Assembly (NCBI RefSeq): GCF_014836715.1
Contig: NZ_JACSQI010000012.1
Span: 62,001-126,000 of the forward strand
Length of the DNA stretch: 64,000 bases
Source of the DNA: Escherichia whittamii
Lineage (GTDB): Bacteria > Pseudomonadota > Gammaproteobacteria > Enterobacterales > Enterobacteriaceae
Direction of reading: 5' to 3'
Positions 1-8,452 of this stretch are shown here, piece by piece. The notes under the pieces are model-generated. The model saw nothing but the letters and a program-made list of their open reading frames with translations. It made no database searches and was not told where the DNA came from. Position 1 is the first letter of the stretch. Every line of letters starts with the position of its first letter. The translations under genes and the position numbers were made by a program.

Positions 1-1328
1 CGATCCTCGAATCCTGCGGTCGCCTGCGTTCGACTCAGCCTAACCTCAGCGTGCGCTACCACGCGGGAATGAGCAACGATTTCCTCGACGCCTGCGTGCA
101 GGTGATCCGCTGCGGCTTCGGGATGCCCGCGTTCAACAACGATGAAATCGTGATCCCAGAATTTATCAAACTCGGTATTGAACCGCAGGACGCTTACGAC
201 TACGCAGCGATTGGCTGTATCGAAACCGCCGTCGGCGGTAAATGGGGCTATCGCTGCACCGGCATGAGCTTTATCAACTTCGCCCGCGTAATGCTGGCGG
301 CGCTGGAAGGCGGTCGTGATGCCACCAGCGGCAAAGTGTTCCTGCCACAAGAAAAAGCGTTGTCAGCGGGTAACTTCAACAACTTCAATGAAGTAATGGA
401 CGCGTGGGATACGCAAATCCGTTACTACACCCGCAAATCAATCGAAATCGAATATGTCGTCGATACCATGCTGGAAGAGAACGTGCACGATATTCTCTGC
501 TCGGCGCTGGTGGATGACTGTATTGAGCGGGCGAAGAGTATTAAGCAAGGTGGCGCAAAATATGACTGGGTATCTGGCTTACAGGTCGGTATTGCTAATC
601 TCGGCAACAGCCTGGCGGCAGTGAAGAAACTGGTATTCGAACAGGGCGCGATTGGTCAGCAACAACTGGCGACCGCACTGGCGGAAGACTTCGACGGTCT
701 GACTCACGAGCAATTGCGTCAGCGTTTGATTAACGGCGCGCCGAAGTACGGCAATGACGATGATAGCGTCGATACGCTGCTCGCTCGCGCTTATCAGACC
801 TATATCGACGAACTGAAACAGTACCATAACCCACGCTACGGTCGTGGCCCGATCGGCGGCAATTATTACGCAGGTACGTCATCTATTTCCGCTAACGTAC
901 CGTTTGGCGCGCAGACGATGGCAACGCCGGACGGGCGTAAAGCGCATACTCCGCTGGCAGAAGGCGCAAGCCCAGCCTCCGGTACCGACCATCTCGGCCC
1001 AACGGCGGTCATTGGCTCGGTGGGGAAACTGCCTACGGCAGCGATTCTTGGCGGCGTGTTGCTCAACCAGAAACTGAATCCGGCGACGCTGGAAAATGAA
1101 TCTGATAAGCAGAAACTGATGATCCTGCTGCGCACCTTCTTTGAAGTGCATAAAGGCTGGCACATTCAGTACAACATTGTTTCCCGCGAAACATTGCTGG
1201 AAGCGAAAAAACATCCGGATCAATACCGCGATCTGGTGGTACGCGTCGCGGGCTATTCCGCCTTCTTCACCGCCCTGTCGCCGGAAGCGCAGGACGATAT
1301 CATCGCCCGTACCGAACATATGCTGTAA
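1..1328 (+). CDS. ybiW: YbiW, glycyl-radical enzyme of the pyruvate formate-lyase family (3' part)
   Basis: Only the C-terminal part is present; the frame is open from base 3, so the GTG at 51 is not a start. The family uses a protein glycyl radical and an active-site cysteine for radical chemistry. Visible here are the GCIE motif (Cys codon 216-218, followed by the acidic partner typical of the dehydratase/lyase branch) and the C-terminal glycyl-radical loop RVAGYSA (Gly codon 1251-1253). Full YbiW is about 810 residues, so roughly half is outside the window. In K-12 its activase is YbiY, encoded upstream. The substrate is unknown. A GC-rich hairpin (1337-1359) follows the stop, then ybiV on the same strand. 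Confidence 0.95.
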   Translation, partial: ILESCGRLRSTQPNLSVRYHAGMSNDFLDACVQVIRCGFGMPAFNNDEIVIPEFIKLGIEPQDAYDYAAIGCIETAVGGKWGYRCTGMSFINFARVMLAALEGGRDATSGKVFLPQEKALSAGNFNNFNEVMDAWDTQIRYYTRKSIEIEYVVDTMLEENVHDILCSALVDDCIERAKSIKQGGAKYDWVSGLQVGIANLGNSLAAVKKLVFEQGAIGQQQLATALAEDFDGLTHEQLRQRLINGAPKYGNDDDSVDTLLARAYQTYIDELKQYHNPRYGRGPIGGNYYAGTSSISANVPFGAQTMATPDGRKAHTPLAEGASPASGTDHLGPTAVIGSVGKLPTAAILGGVLLNQKLNPATLENESDKQKLMILLRTFFEVHKGWHIQYNIVSRETLLEAKKHPDQYRDLVVRVAGYSAFFTALSPEAQDDIIARTEHML

Positions 1329-1336
1329 TCCCCTTA

Positions 1337-1359
1337 GCCCGGCGGCGTCGTCGCCGGGC
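1337..1359 (+). terminator. Hairpin after ybiW
   Basis: GCCCGGCG and CGCCGGGC form an 8-bp stem closing a 7-nt loop just after the ybiW stop. It lacks a following U-run, so it may be a weak or Rho-assisted terminator or an RNA-stabilising hairpin. Confidence 0.4.
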
Positions 1360-1472
1360 CAAATCATTCACATCATCAATTTCACTCTCTCTTTCATTCG
1401 AAATAAATTTGTGTCCTGCGTCACATTGTTATTACACTGTGGCGGTTTGCATTCATTGCCAGGAGCACTTCT

Positions 1473-2288
1473 ATGAGCGTAAAAGTTATCGTCACAGACA
1501 TGGACGGTACTTTTCTAAACGACGCCAAAACGTACAATCATGAGCGTTTTATGGCGCAGTATCAGGAATTTAAAAAACGCGGTATTGAGTTCGTTGTCGC
1601 CAGTGGTAATCAGTATTATCAGCTTATTTCCTTCTTTCCTGAGCTAAAGGATGAAATCTCATTTGTCGCAGAAAACGGCGCGCTGGTTTACGAACATGGC
1701 AAACAACTGTTTCACGGCGAGTTGACCCGGCATGAATCGCAAATTGTCATTGGTGAGCTGCTGAAAGATAAACAGCTAAATTTTGTCGCCTGTGGTCTGC
1801 AAAGTGCCTATGTCAGTGAGAATGCGCCAGAAGCTTTTGTCGCCCTGATGGCAAAACACTACCATCGCCTGAAACCTGTAAAGGATTACCAGGACATTGA
1901 CGATGTGCTGTTCAAATTTTCGCTCAACCTGCCGGATGAACAAATCCCATTAGTGATAGACAAACTGCACATTGCACTCGACGGAATTATGAAACCGGTG
2001 ACCAGTGGTTTTGGGTTTATTGACCTGATTATACCCGGCCTGCATAAAGCGAACGGTATTTCACGGTTGATAAAACGCTGGGATTTGTCACCGCAAAATG
2101 TGGTAGCGATTGGCGACAGCGGTAACGACGCCGAAATGTTAAAAATGGCGCGTTATTCTTTTGCGATGGGCAATGCTGCTGAAAGTATTAAACAAATCGC
2201 TCATTACGCTACGGATGACAATAATCATGAAGGCGCGCTGAATGTGATTCAGGCAGTGCTGGAAAATAAACCGCCTTTTACTCTTTAA
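1473..2288 (+). CDS. ybiV: YbiV, HAD-family (Cof type) sugar phosphatase
   Basis: A 271-residue HAD hydrolase of the Cof subfamily, the usual YbiV length. The family dephosphorylates small phosphorylated metabolites in the cytoplasm; YbiV is known to act on sugar phosphates such as fructose-1-phosphate and ribose-5-phosphate. Motif I is DMDGT (nucleophile Asp9, acid/base Asp11), the conserved Lys lies in HKANG, and motif IV is GDSGND. The cap domain sits between motifs I and IV. The ATG is preceded by AGGAG at a good distance. It lies downstream of ybiW on the same strand, but a 144-bp gap suggests its own promoter. A perfect palindrome follows the stop. Confidence 0.95.
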   Translation: MSVKVIVTDMDGTFLNDAKTYNHERFMAQYQEFKKRGIEFVVASGNQYYQLISFFPELKDEISFVAENGALVYEHGKQLFHGELTRHESQIVIGELLKDKQLNFVACGLQSAYVSENAPEAFVALMAKHYHRLKPVKDYQDIDDVLFKFSLNLPDEQIPLVIDKLHIALDGIMKPVTSGFGFIDLIIPGLHKANGISRLIKRWDLSPQNVVAIGDSGNDAEMLKMARYSFAMGNAAESIKQIAHYATDDNNHEGALNVIQAVLENKPPFTL

Positions 2289-2295
2289 CGAGAGC

Positions 2296-2311
2296 CGGGG
2301 CAATTGCCCCG
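2296..2311. terminator. Palindromic hairpin after ybiV
   Basis: CGGGGCAATTGCCCCG is a perfect 16-bp palindrome, 8 bases after the ybiV stop. It could act on transcripts from either side, since a small minus-strand ORF ends at 2317. There is no clear U-run on either strand, so intrinsic termination is only possible. Confidence 0.4.
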
Positions 2312-2316
2312 ATTTC

Positions 2317-2487
2317 TCAATGAGCGTTACACTCATCTTCTTCAATCAGCTCAACCACTAATGTGGTTCCAGGTCTCTGTAAGTAATATTCATTATCAAG
2401 GGGATCACGCAATTTCATAAACGTTGTTTCACCGACTTGCATAATGTTACTCATCAGATCGGAGGCTGGGAAGTCAATACAGGGCAT
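2317..2487 (-). CDS. Small hypothetical protein (56 aa)
   Basis: An open frame of 56 codons runs from ATG (2485-2487) to TGA (2317-2319) on the strand opposite ybiV. The product would start MPCIDFPASDLM and end in an acidic tail (ELIEEDECNAH), with no membrane segment or signal peptide. I do not recognise it. There is no strong Shine-Dalgarno sequence, and an in-frame TAA lies 7 codons upstream, so it is either a complete small gene or a fragment of a larger one. It occupies the edge of the DNA that replaces ybiU. Chance occurrence is quite possible. Confidence 0.3.
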   Translation of the reverse strand: MPCIDFPASDLMSNIMQVGETTFMKLRDPLDNEYYLQRPGTTLVVELIEEDECNAH

Positions 2488-2557
2488 GCTAATATCTCTA
2501 CGCCTTTAGCAAGGGATACAATAGGTTTTGATCTAACATTATTTAAGGGTTATCAAA

Positions 2558-2839
2558 ATGCATCACTTGGAAATATACTACTCAGGAAATGATAATTGGA
2601 TTATTTTCTCAAATTTATATAAAGAGTATAAAGACATTGAAAAAGTACAAGAATTAGCAAGGAAATTTAATAATGATTTAATATTGGCAAGTGTCATTTA
2701 TGGAAAGATTGGTGAGGGGTATTATCTTGCCTGGATTGAGAATAAAGTTCCGGCCCTGGGCTATTTAACGCCTTTGGATTGCAATAACGATTTAACCCTT
2801 ATAACCAGATTAAAAGAAATGTTAATGAGAATGCCATGA
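2558..2839 (+). CDS. Hypothetical protein (93 aa), AT-rich accessory gene
   Basis: A 93-residue soluble protein with no signal peptide or membrane segment. It is rich in Asn, Tyr, Ile and Lys and contains several tryptophans. Counting bases gives about 32% GC, far below the flanking genes, which points to horizontal acquisition. The ATG is preceded by AAGGG about 10 bases upstream. The next ORF follows 69 bp downstream on the same strand with similar composition, so the two probably arrived together. I do not recognise the family. Size, composition and pairing resemble immunity proteins of polymorphic-toxin systems, but no toxin gene is present, so this is only a guess. Confidence 0.6.
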   Translation: MHHLEIYYSGNDNWIIFSNLYKEYKDIEKVQELARKFNNDLILASVIYGKIGEGYYLAWIENKVPALGYLTPLDCNNDLTLITRLKEMLMRMP

Positions 2840-2908
2840 AATTATAAATAACATTGAAAATTACCCTAGCGAAGATGTTTAGCTTATAAAAATCAGGACA
2901 TACATATT

Positions 2909-3208
2909 ATGGAGATTAAAAATCTGGAGGTTATTGAGCATTATGGTATATGTAACTGGTATCCTGAACATGGAAGTCATTTAGTCTCGCCTGATGATCT
3001 CCTGGAGTTTATTAACTTAAAACCAGCAGGAAAGATATTTAAATGTATACGAATTGATGATAAATGGTGTTCAGTAATCTATGGCGAGAAAACATTTAAA
3101 ATCGATCCAGTGATATATCACACCGTGCCGGATTTGAAATTTTATATTAATCAATCTGTTTGGGTTAAAACAAAGAATAGTGTGGGCACAATTATTGATA
3201 TTTATTGA
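2909..3208 (+). CDS. Hypothetical protein (99 aa) with WYPEHG and SPDDL motifs
   Basis: A 99-residue soluble protein at about 33% GC by direct count. The N-terminal half carries the pattern CNWYPEHG-x4-SPDDL. The C-terminal half is beta-rich (KWCSVIYGEKTFKIDP). The W-Y/F-P-E-x-G...H/S-P-D-D-L pattern resembles small uncharacterised proteins often linked to toxin-immunity or Rhs cassettes; from memory this may be DUF6960, which should be confirmed. It starts at an ATG with AGGA about 12 bases upstream and follows the 93-aa ORF on the same strand. Both sit where K-12 has ybiU. No function can be assigned. Confidence 0.6.
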   Translation: MEIKNLEVIEHYGICNWYPEHGSHLVSPDDLLEFINLKPAGKIFKCIRIDDKWCSVIYGEKTFKIDPVIYHTVPDLKFYINQSVWVKTKNSVGTIIDIY

Positions 3209-3360
3209 CATTTTAAAAATGAGACACCCCTTTATTTTATAAACTTTGAAGGTAAACGATCATCCAGTCGATATTCAGAAAGTGAGCTGTCTCTTCCACA
3301 TAATATACCTTGAATGTAGCGCGGCCCCACAGAGATTATCTCTGTAGAGCCAGCATAATA

Positions 3361-4953
3361 TTACTCGATCCCTCTGCTACGCAGATAATCTTCGTAATTA
3401 CCGCTAAAGTCGATCACGCGTTCCGGAGTGATTTCCAGAATGCGGGTCGCCAGTGAACTTACAAACTCACGGTCGTGAGAAACAAAGATCAGCGTACCCT
3501 GATACAGTTCCAGCGCCATGTTCAGCGACTCGATAGATTCCATATCCAGGTGGTTGGTCGGTTCGTCCATGATCAGAATATTCGGTTTCTGCATCATTAA
3601 CTTACCAAACAGCATACGGCCTTTTTCACCACCGGAAAGCACTTTGGCAGGTTTTTTGATGTCGTCCTGGCTGAACAACAAACGGCCAAGAATGCTGCGC
3701 ACCGCCTGCTCGTCATCGCCTTCCTGCTTCCACTGGCTCATCCATTCGAACACGGTCAGATCATTATCGAACTCATATTCGTGATCCTGCGCATAGTAAC
3801 CAATGCGCGCGTTCTCAGACCATTTTACGGTGCCGCTATCCGGTTGCAGATCGCCCACCAGCGTTTTCAGCAGCGTAGATTTACCGACGCCGTTGGTACC
3901 GAGCACCGCCAGCTTTTCACCCACTTCCAGCAGCAGGTTGAGATTTTTAAACAGCGGACCGTTATCAAACCCTTTGGTCAGCCCTTCTACTTCCAGCGCG
4001 TTACGGAACAGTTTCTTATCCTGCTCAAAACGGATGAACGGGTTCTGACGGCTGGAGGCTTTTACCTCTTCCAGTTTGATTTTATCAATCTGACGCGCAC
4101 GCGAAGTTGCCTGACGAGATTTCGAGGCGTTAGCGCTAAAGCGGCTAACGAAGGATTGCAGCTCGGCAATCTGCGCTTTCTTCTTGGCGTTATCAGCCAG
4201 TAGACGTTCGCGCGCCTGGGTCGCCGCCGTCATGTACTCATCGTAGTTACCCGGATAAACGCGCAGTTCGCCGTAATCCAGATCCGCCATGTGGGTACAA
4301 ACCATGTTGAGGAAGTGACGGTCGTGCGAAATGATGATCATGGTGCTGTCACGCTCGTTCAGCACCTGCTCCAGCCAACGAATGGTGTCGATGTCCAGGT
4401 TGTTGGTCGGTTCGTCGAGAAGGAGGATGTCCGGATCGGCAAACAGCGCCTGCGCCAGCAACACACGCAGTTTCCAGCCTGGCGCCACTTCGCTCATTGG
4501 ACCGTAGTGTTGTTCCACTGGAATACCCACGCCGAGCAACAACTCACCGGCGCGCGCTTCCGCAGAGTAACCGTCCATTTCGCCGTATTTCACTTCCAGA
4601 TCGGCCACTTTATAGCCATCTTCTTCGCTCATTTCCGGCAAAGCATAGATGCGGTCGCGCTCCTGCTTCACTTCCCACAACTCTTTATGCCCCATGATCA
4701 CCGTATCCAGCACGGTGTACTCTTCAAAGGCAAATTGATCCTGGCGCAGCTTACCAATGCGCTCATTCGGATCGAGGGAAACGTTACCCAGCGTCGGCTC
4801 AAGGTCGCCGCCGAGGATTTTCATAAAGGTGGATTTACCACTACCGTTCGCGCCAATCAGGCCGTAACGGTTGCCGCCGCCAAATTTGACGGAAATGTTT
4901 TCAAACAACGGCTTACTGCCGAACTGCATGGTGACGTTACTGGAAACTAACAC
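3361..4953 (-). CDS. ybiT: YbiT, ABC-F family ATPase
   Basis: A 530-residue protein with two ABC ATPase domains and no membrane segments, as in ABC-F proteins that act on ribosomes rather than in transport. The first Walker A is GANGSGKS (residues 34-41) and the second is GTNGVGKS. Both Walker B regions end in DEPTN. The linker between the domains is charged and helical, as expected of the P-site tRNA interaction motif. The second signature is canonical (LSGGE), while the first reads VAPGW in place of LSGGQ, as I recall is normal for YbiT. Length equals the K-12 protein. It is transcribed divergently from ldtB; its 3' side faces the replacement region. Confidence 0.96.
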   Translation of the reverse strand: MLVSSNVTMQFGSKPLFENISVKFGGGNRYGLIGANGSGKSTFMKILGGDLEPTLGNVSLDPNERIGKLRQDQFAFEEYTVLDTVIMGHKELWEVKQERDRIYALPEMSEEDGYKVADLEVKYGEMDGYSAEARAGELLLGVGIPVEQHYGPMSEVAPGWKLRVLLAQALFADPDILLLDEPTNNLDIDTIRWLEQVLNERDSTMIIISHDRHFLNMVCTHMADLDYGELRVYPGNYDEYMTAATQARERLLADNAKKKAQIAELQSFVSRFSANASKSRQATSRARQIDKIKLEEVKASSRQNPFIRFEQDKKLFRNALEVEGLTKGFDNGPLFKNLNLLLEVGEKLAVLGTNGVGKSTLLKTLVGDLQPDSGTVKWSENARIGYYAQDHEYEFDNDLTVFEWMSQWKQEGDDEQAVRSILGRLLFSQDDIKKPAKVLSGGEKGRMLFGKLMMQKPNILIMDEPTNHLDMESIESLNMALELYQGTLIFVSHDREFVSSLATRILEITPERVIDFSGNYEDYLRSRGIE

Positions 4954-5080
4954 AGGCGTATCCTGAAAAGAGATATGACAAACCGCGTATTATGCCATAA
5001 GTCTGAAAGAAGATCCCGCTTGCCGCTTAAGGTCTACACTCTTCCCAAAGGCAAAAAATGTGATTTCGTACACATCTGAT

Positions 5081-5109
5081 TTCACTGTTAGCTGGAATGA
5101 ACATATAAT
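5081..5109 (+). promoter_or_regulatory. Candidate sigma-70 promoter of ldtB
   Basis: A consensus -10 TATAAT (5104-5109) is preceded at 17 bp by TTCACT (5081-5086), which matches the -35 consensus at 4 of 6 bases. It would give a 5' leader of about 55 nt before ldtB. The call is from sequence only. Confidence 0.5.
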
Positions 5110-5171
5110 GCGCTTCCAATACTCTAAGATTCTCAACCTAATGGCCTGCCAGGCACTAAATCTCGCTTAAC

Positions 5172-6092
5172 ATGAATATGAAATTGAAAACATTATTCGC
5201 AGCGGCCTTCGCTGTTGTCGGCTTTTGCAGTACCGCCTCTGCGGTAACTTATCCTCTGCCAACCGACGGGAGTCGCCTGGTTGGTCAGAATCAGGTGATC
5301 ACTATCCCTGAAGGTAACACTCAGCCGCTGGAGTATTTTGCGGCCGAGTACCAGATGGGGCTTTCCAACATGATGGAAGCGAACCCTGGAGTAGATACCT
5401 TCCTGCCGAAAGGCGGCACCGTACTGAACATTCCGCAGCAACTGATCCTGCCGGACACTGTTCATGAAGGCATTGTGATTAACAGCGCAGAGATGCGTCT
5501 GTATTACTATCCGAAAGGGACCAACACCGTTATCGTGCTGCCGATCGGCATTGGTCAGTTAGGTAAAGACACACCTATCAACTGGACCACCAAAGTAGAG
5601 CGTAAGAAAGCAGGCCCGACCTGGACACCGACCGCCAAAATGCACGCAGAGTACCGCGCAGCGGGCGAACCGCTTCCGGCTGTCGTTCCGGCTGGCCCGG
5701 ATAACCCGATGGGGCTGTACGCACTGTACATCGGTCGCCTGTACGCTATCCACGGCACCAACGCTAACTTCGGTATCGGTTTGCGCGTAAGCCACGGCTG
5801 TGTACGTCTGCGTAACGAAGACATTAAATTCCTGTTCGAGAAAGTGCCAGTCGGTACTCGCGTGCAGTTTATTGATGAGCCGGTAAAAGCGACTACTGAG
5901 CCAGACGGCAGCCGTTACATTGAAGTCCATAACCCACTGTCTACCACCGAAGCCCAGTTTGAAGGTAAGGAAATTGTACCGATTACTCTGACGAAGAGCG
6001 TGCAGACAGTAACTGGCCAGCCAGACGTTGATCAGGTTGTTCTGGATGAAGCGATTAAAAACCGTTCCGGGATGCCGGTTCGTCTGAATTAA
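5172..6092 (+). CDS. ldtB: LdtB (YbiS), L,D-transpeptidase linking Lpp to peptidoglycan
   Basis: A 306-residue periplasmic enzyme that couples the C-terminal lysine of Braun lipoprotein to the meso-diaminopimelate of peptidoglycan. It has a signal peptide ending in STASA at about residue 24, then a LysM-like region (about 40-95). The YkuD catalytic domain follows, with its motif HGTN...SHGCVRL, where the nucleophile is Cys210 (codon 5799-5801). Length equals K-12 LdtB. It stands alone, divergent from ybiT. Its downstream hairpin appears twice, on either side of a BIME (see findings). Confidence 0.96.
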   Translation: MNMKLKTLFAAAFAVVGFCSTASAVTYPLPTDGSRLVGQNQVITIPEGNTQPLEYFAAEYQMGLSNMMEANPGVDTFLPKGGTVLNIPQQLILPDTVHEGIVINSAEMRLYYYPKGTNTVIVLPIGIGQLGKDTPINWTTKVERKKAGPTWTPTAKMHAEYRAAGEPLPAVVPAGPDNPMGLYALYIGRLYAIHGTNANFGIGLRVSHGCVRLRNEDIKFLFEKVPVGTRVQFIDEPVKATTEPDGSRYIEVHNPLSTTEAQFEGKEIVPITLTKSVQTVTGQPDVDQVVLDEAIKNRSGMPVRLN

Positions 6093-6112
6093 TCGTCAAA
6101 ACGTAAAGCAAA

Positions 6113-6133
6113 AGGCGGAGTAATAATCCGCCT
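6113..6133 (+). terminator. Hairpin after ldtB, copy without U-run
   Basis: AGGCGGA and TCCGCCT form a 7-bp stem directly downstream of ldtB. It runs straight into a BIME instead of a T-run. A near-identical hairpin with a T-run lies at 6248-6273. Confidence 0.45.
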
Positions 6134-6217
6134 GATGCGCTACGCTTATCAGGCCTACGAAGAACCTGCGATATATTGATTTTGTAGGCCGGATAAGGCG
6201 TTAACGCCGCATCCGGC
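6130..6217. repeat. BIME (two REP units) between ldtB and ybiR
   Basis: One REP unit begins GCCTGATGCG and ends TCAGGCCTAC; the opposite unit begins GTAGGCCGGATAAGG and ends GCATCCGGC. The head-to-tail inverted arrangement is a typical BIME, located between convergent genes. Confidence 0.9.
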
Positions 6218-6247
6218 ATGAACAAAGCGCGTATTACCAACAATCAG

Positions 6248-6273
6248 AGGCGGACTCATAATCCGCCTTTTTT
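6248..6273 (+). terminator. Intrinsic terminator of ldtB
   Basis: AGGCGGA (6248-6254) pairs with TCCGCCT (6262-6268) and is followed by a T-run to 6273. It lies between the BIME and the end of the convergent gene ybiR. Confidence 0.75.
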
Positions 6274-6285
6274 ATTTGCCGGCTC

Positions 6286-7404
6286 TTACACTGCCGGGAT
6301 CATCACCAACAAAACATATCCCACCAGCGCCGCCCACAGCAGCATCGGTATTGAATAGAGATGGAAACGCCACCAGATACGGCGATCGTTCGCCATCCGT
6401 AACGCAATCAAATTTGCCAGCGATCCGGGTAATAAACCAAAGCCACCTACGTTTACCGCCCATGCCAGCAACAATGACGGCGGCACATAGTTCAGCAGCA
6501 AAATCGTGCTCGGCACGTTACTGATTACCTGCGATAAACCAATCGCCGTCAGCCATAATCCAGGTTCAGATAAATGACTCACGTTGCTCAACACGCCCTG
6601 TAATGCCGGAAGCTGGGTCAGTAAATGGACGTCAATAAACATCGCCATAAACACCAGCAGCAGCGTCCAGTCCACACTCAGTATCACGCGACGCGCCAGC
6701 AGCGTAAACCCCGCCGCCACAATCACCAGTCCCCACAGCTCTTGTTTTAGCTCAAGTGCCATAAGAAAGACGATATACAACCCCAGACAACTCCACACCA
6801 GTCGTGGTTTCCACTCCGGCATTTGCGTACCCGTATGATATTGCAGCGCCTTTCCAGGGAAGCAACACCAACACAGCAGCAGTAGTGTCAGCATCATCGC
6901 ACCAGCCAGCGGAGCCATTTGGGCAATAAAACCGACAAACGAAAGACCAGAGCATCCCCAGATTAGGATATTTTGCGGATTGCCAATCGGCGTCAGCAAC
7001 GATCCGGCATTCACCGCCAGCGCCTCGAAAATAATCAGCCGATTAACCGGTATCTCACACAGTCTTTTTAGCGTGATGGTCAGCGGAACAACAATAAACA
7101 GCGCGACATCGTTGGTCAGAAACGTAGAAAGCAGCGCCGCTGCCAGCACCATAAACATCGCCAGCCGGCGCTCAGTAGCAAAACGGCGCACCATTTTGCG
7201 CCCAAGCACATCAAAATAACCGCTTAACTCGACGCCTTTGGTCAGCAGCATCAGGCCACTTAAGGTGATGATGGTGTGCCAGTCAATAGCACCAGGCCAG
7301 GACTTAGGTGTGAAAGGAACGAAAAAACTTAATCCGATGCCAACGAGAATTAATAACTGAAAAAAGCGATCGCCTTGCAGCGTGTGTAAAAAAGGCAGAC
7401 TCAT
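6286..7404 (-). CDS. ybiR: YbiR, predicted inner-membrane ion/anion permease
   Basis: A 372-residue polytopic membrane protein with about 10-11 hydrophobic segments. Motifs such as [12 protein letters not shown] and GNPQNILIW are typical of the ArsB/NhaD/CitM ion-transporter superfamily. K-12 YbiR has the same length. Its start overlaps the mntR stop by 4 bases (7401-7404), so it is translationally coupled to the manganese regulator. That hints at a role in ion homeostasis, but the substrate is not established. The annotation as transporter is firm, the substrate is not. Confidence 0.9.
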   Translation of the reverse strand: MSLPFLHTLQGDRFFQLLILVGIGLSFFVPFTPKSWPGAIDWHTIITLSGLMLLTKGVELSGYFDVLGRKMVRRFATERRLAMFMVLAAALLSTFLTNDVALFIVVPLTITLKRLCEIPVNRLIIFEALAVNAGSLLTPIGNPQNILIWGCSGLSFVGFIAQMAPLAGAMMLTLLLLCWCCFPGKALQYHTGTQMPEWKPRLVWSCLGLYIVFLMALELKQELWGLVIVAAGFTLLARRVILSVDWTLLLVFMAMFIDVHLLTQLPALQGVLSNVSHLSEPGLWLTAIGLSQVISNVPSTILLLNYVPPSLLLAWAVNVGGFGLLPGSLANLIALRMANDRRIWWRFHLYSIPMLLWAALVGYVLLVMIPAV

Positions 7405-7868
7405 TTGGCACCGTGTTTCTGGGTAAACAAACGAAAGGCGTCCAGCGTCTCCTCACTGACATGGTGCTCCATGCCTTCCGCGTCGCGACGGGCGATTTCC
7501 GGGCTAACCCCCAATACCAGCAAGAAGTTTTCAACTATATGGTGCCGCTCGCGGCTTTCCTGTGCCAGTTTCTCCCCTTCCACCGTTAAAAACACGCCAC
7601 GCCAGGGGATCATTTCAATCAATCCCATTGTCGCCAGTCGCTTAAGCATTTTAGCCACCGTAGGTTGAGAGACACCCAGACGGGCGGCCATATCAACCTG
7701 ACGCGCTTCTCCAACCTCCCTCATCAGGTCAGAAATCAGCTCAACGTAATCGTCGATAAGTTCACGACGATGTGCCTCTCTGACCTGGCGGAATCCTTCA
7801 ACGTGCTCTTCCACGTTCACTAACTGCGTCACTTTTTTTGCTGTTGGCGTACCTGCGCGACGACTCAT
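7401..7868 (-). CDS. mntR: MntR, manganese-responsive DtxR-family repressor
   Basis: A 155-residue transcription factor of the DtxR/MntR family that represses mntH and mntS when manganese is plentiful and activates mntP. It carries an N-terminal winged helix-turn-helix ([20 protein letters not shown]). The dimerisation domain follows with metal-ligand histidines and acids in the segment [10 protein letters not shown]. Length equals the K-12 protein. It is divergent from mntS, whose promoter holds the MntR-type palindromes, and is followed by ybiR with a 4-base overlap. Confidence 0.96.
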   Translation of the reverse strand: MSRRAGTPTAKKVTQLVNVEEHVEGFRQVREAHRRELIDDYVELISDLMREVGEARQVDMAARLGVSQPTVAKMLKRLATMGLIEMIPWRGVFLTVEGEKLAQESRERHHIVENFLLVLGVSPEIARRDAEGMEHHVSEETLDAFRLFTQKHGAK

Positions 7869-7969
7869 TGTGCTTCCTCATTATGGTGACGCATGGATAG
7901 CGTTCTCATTTCGTGCACACATTGTAAACCAGAGTTGCGAAGGCACAAAAAATTAACGTTTTAGCAATA

Positions 7970-7995
7970 GCTATATAATATAGCCTGTGCTATAT
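7970..7995 (+). promoter_or_regulatory. Overlapping MntR-type operators and -10 box of mntS
   Basis: The dyad ATATAGC-CTGT-GCTATAT (7978-7995) fits the known MntR box shape, TAGC-N4-GCTA. A second perfect dyad, GCTATAT-A-ATATAGC (7970-7984), shares its right arm with the left arm of the first. A consensus TATAAT (7974-7979) lies inside, so repressor binding would block RNA polymerase directly. Confidence 0.75.
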
Positions 7996-8053
7996 CTGTA
8001 TGTAATGCAATCATCCCTCAAGGACCGACGGGATTAGCAAGTCAGGAGGTCTT

Positions 8054-8182
8054 ATGAATGAGTTCAAGAGGTGTATGCGCGTGTTTAGTCACTCTCCCTT
8101 TAAAGTACGGTTAATGCTGCTCTCGATGTTGTGCGATATGGTCAACAACAAACCGCAGCAGGATAAACCCTCCAATAAATAG
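8054..8182 (+). CDS. mntS: MntS, small manganese-homeostasis protein (RybA RNA locus)
   Basis: A 42-codon ORF starting MNEFKRCMRVFSHSPF and ending KPSNK, matching K-12 MntS, which was first annotated as the sRNA RybA. AGGAGG stands at ideal distance before the ATG. MntS is made when manganese is scarce. It raises available intracellular manganese, reportedly by inhibiting the MntP exporter, and it is repressed by MntR. The gene is divergent from mntR, with MntR-type palindromes over its promoter. A GC-rich hairpin follows the stop. Confidence 0.95.
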   Translation: MNEFKRCMRVFSHSPFKVRLMLLSMLCDMVNNKPQQDKPSNK

Positions 8183-8201
8183 CGGCGTCGCGGTACGCCG
8201 C
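8182..8201 (+). terminator. Hairpin after mntS
   Basis: GCGGCGT and ACGCCGC form a 7-bp stem with a 6-nt loop that begins at the last base of the mntS stop codon. The sequence after it is pyrimidine-rich but has no uninterrupted T-run, so termination may be partial. Confidence 0.5.
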
Positions 8202-8452
8202 TTCACTCCTGCTTTATTGCAGGCATAAATTGTTCAGGATTGAATTCCCCCACTTTTTATCGGTATTGCTATTCTCTTCGCAAAAGATTTGTTCCTCAGT
8301 AGTTGACCTGAACGGCGGCTCGCTCTATCTTCTTGCAGCCCTGCGTATATTGCGGCTCGCAGATGCGGACCCTTCCCCCTCTTCACGCACTCTTGCAGGT
8401 ATTGACCCTTGACGCCAGGGTAAGCACATGGCGTTTGTTACGATAGTGGCAT
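8202..8452 (+). other. Noncoding leader region upstream of opgE
   Basis: About 250 bases between mntS and opgE. It presumably holds the opgE promoter, but no convincing -35/-10 pair stands out. The 9-mer GCGGCTCGC occurs twice (8315-8323 and 8352-8360). The 60-codon open frame at 8230-8412 has no ribosome-binding site and looks spurious. Confidence 0.5.

Noticed and set aside
3221..3294. Inverted hexamers GAGACA and TGTCTC that might be insertion-sequence ends
   Set aside because: Homology stops after six bases, there is no flanking target duplication and no transposase fragment between them.
3321..3345. ACAGAGA/TCTCTGT stem-loop after ybiT as a terminator
   Set aside because: Perfect 7-bp stem, but no T-run follows on the ybiT strand; noted only as a possible RNA structure.
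4291..4950. 219-codon open frame antisense to ybiT
   Set aside because: Shadow frame of a real, motif-complete ABC-F gene.
8315..8360. Direct repeat of GCGGCTCGC in the opgE leader
   Set aside because: Only nine bases, two copies, no wider structure; may be chance.
8230..8412. 60-codon open frame upstream of opgE
   Set aside because: No Shine-Dalgarno sequence, low-complexity product, and it covers the expected opgE promoter region.
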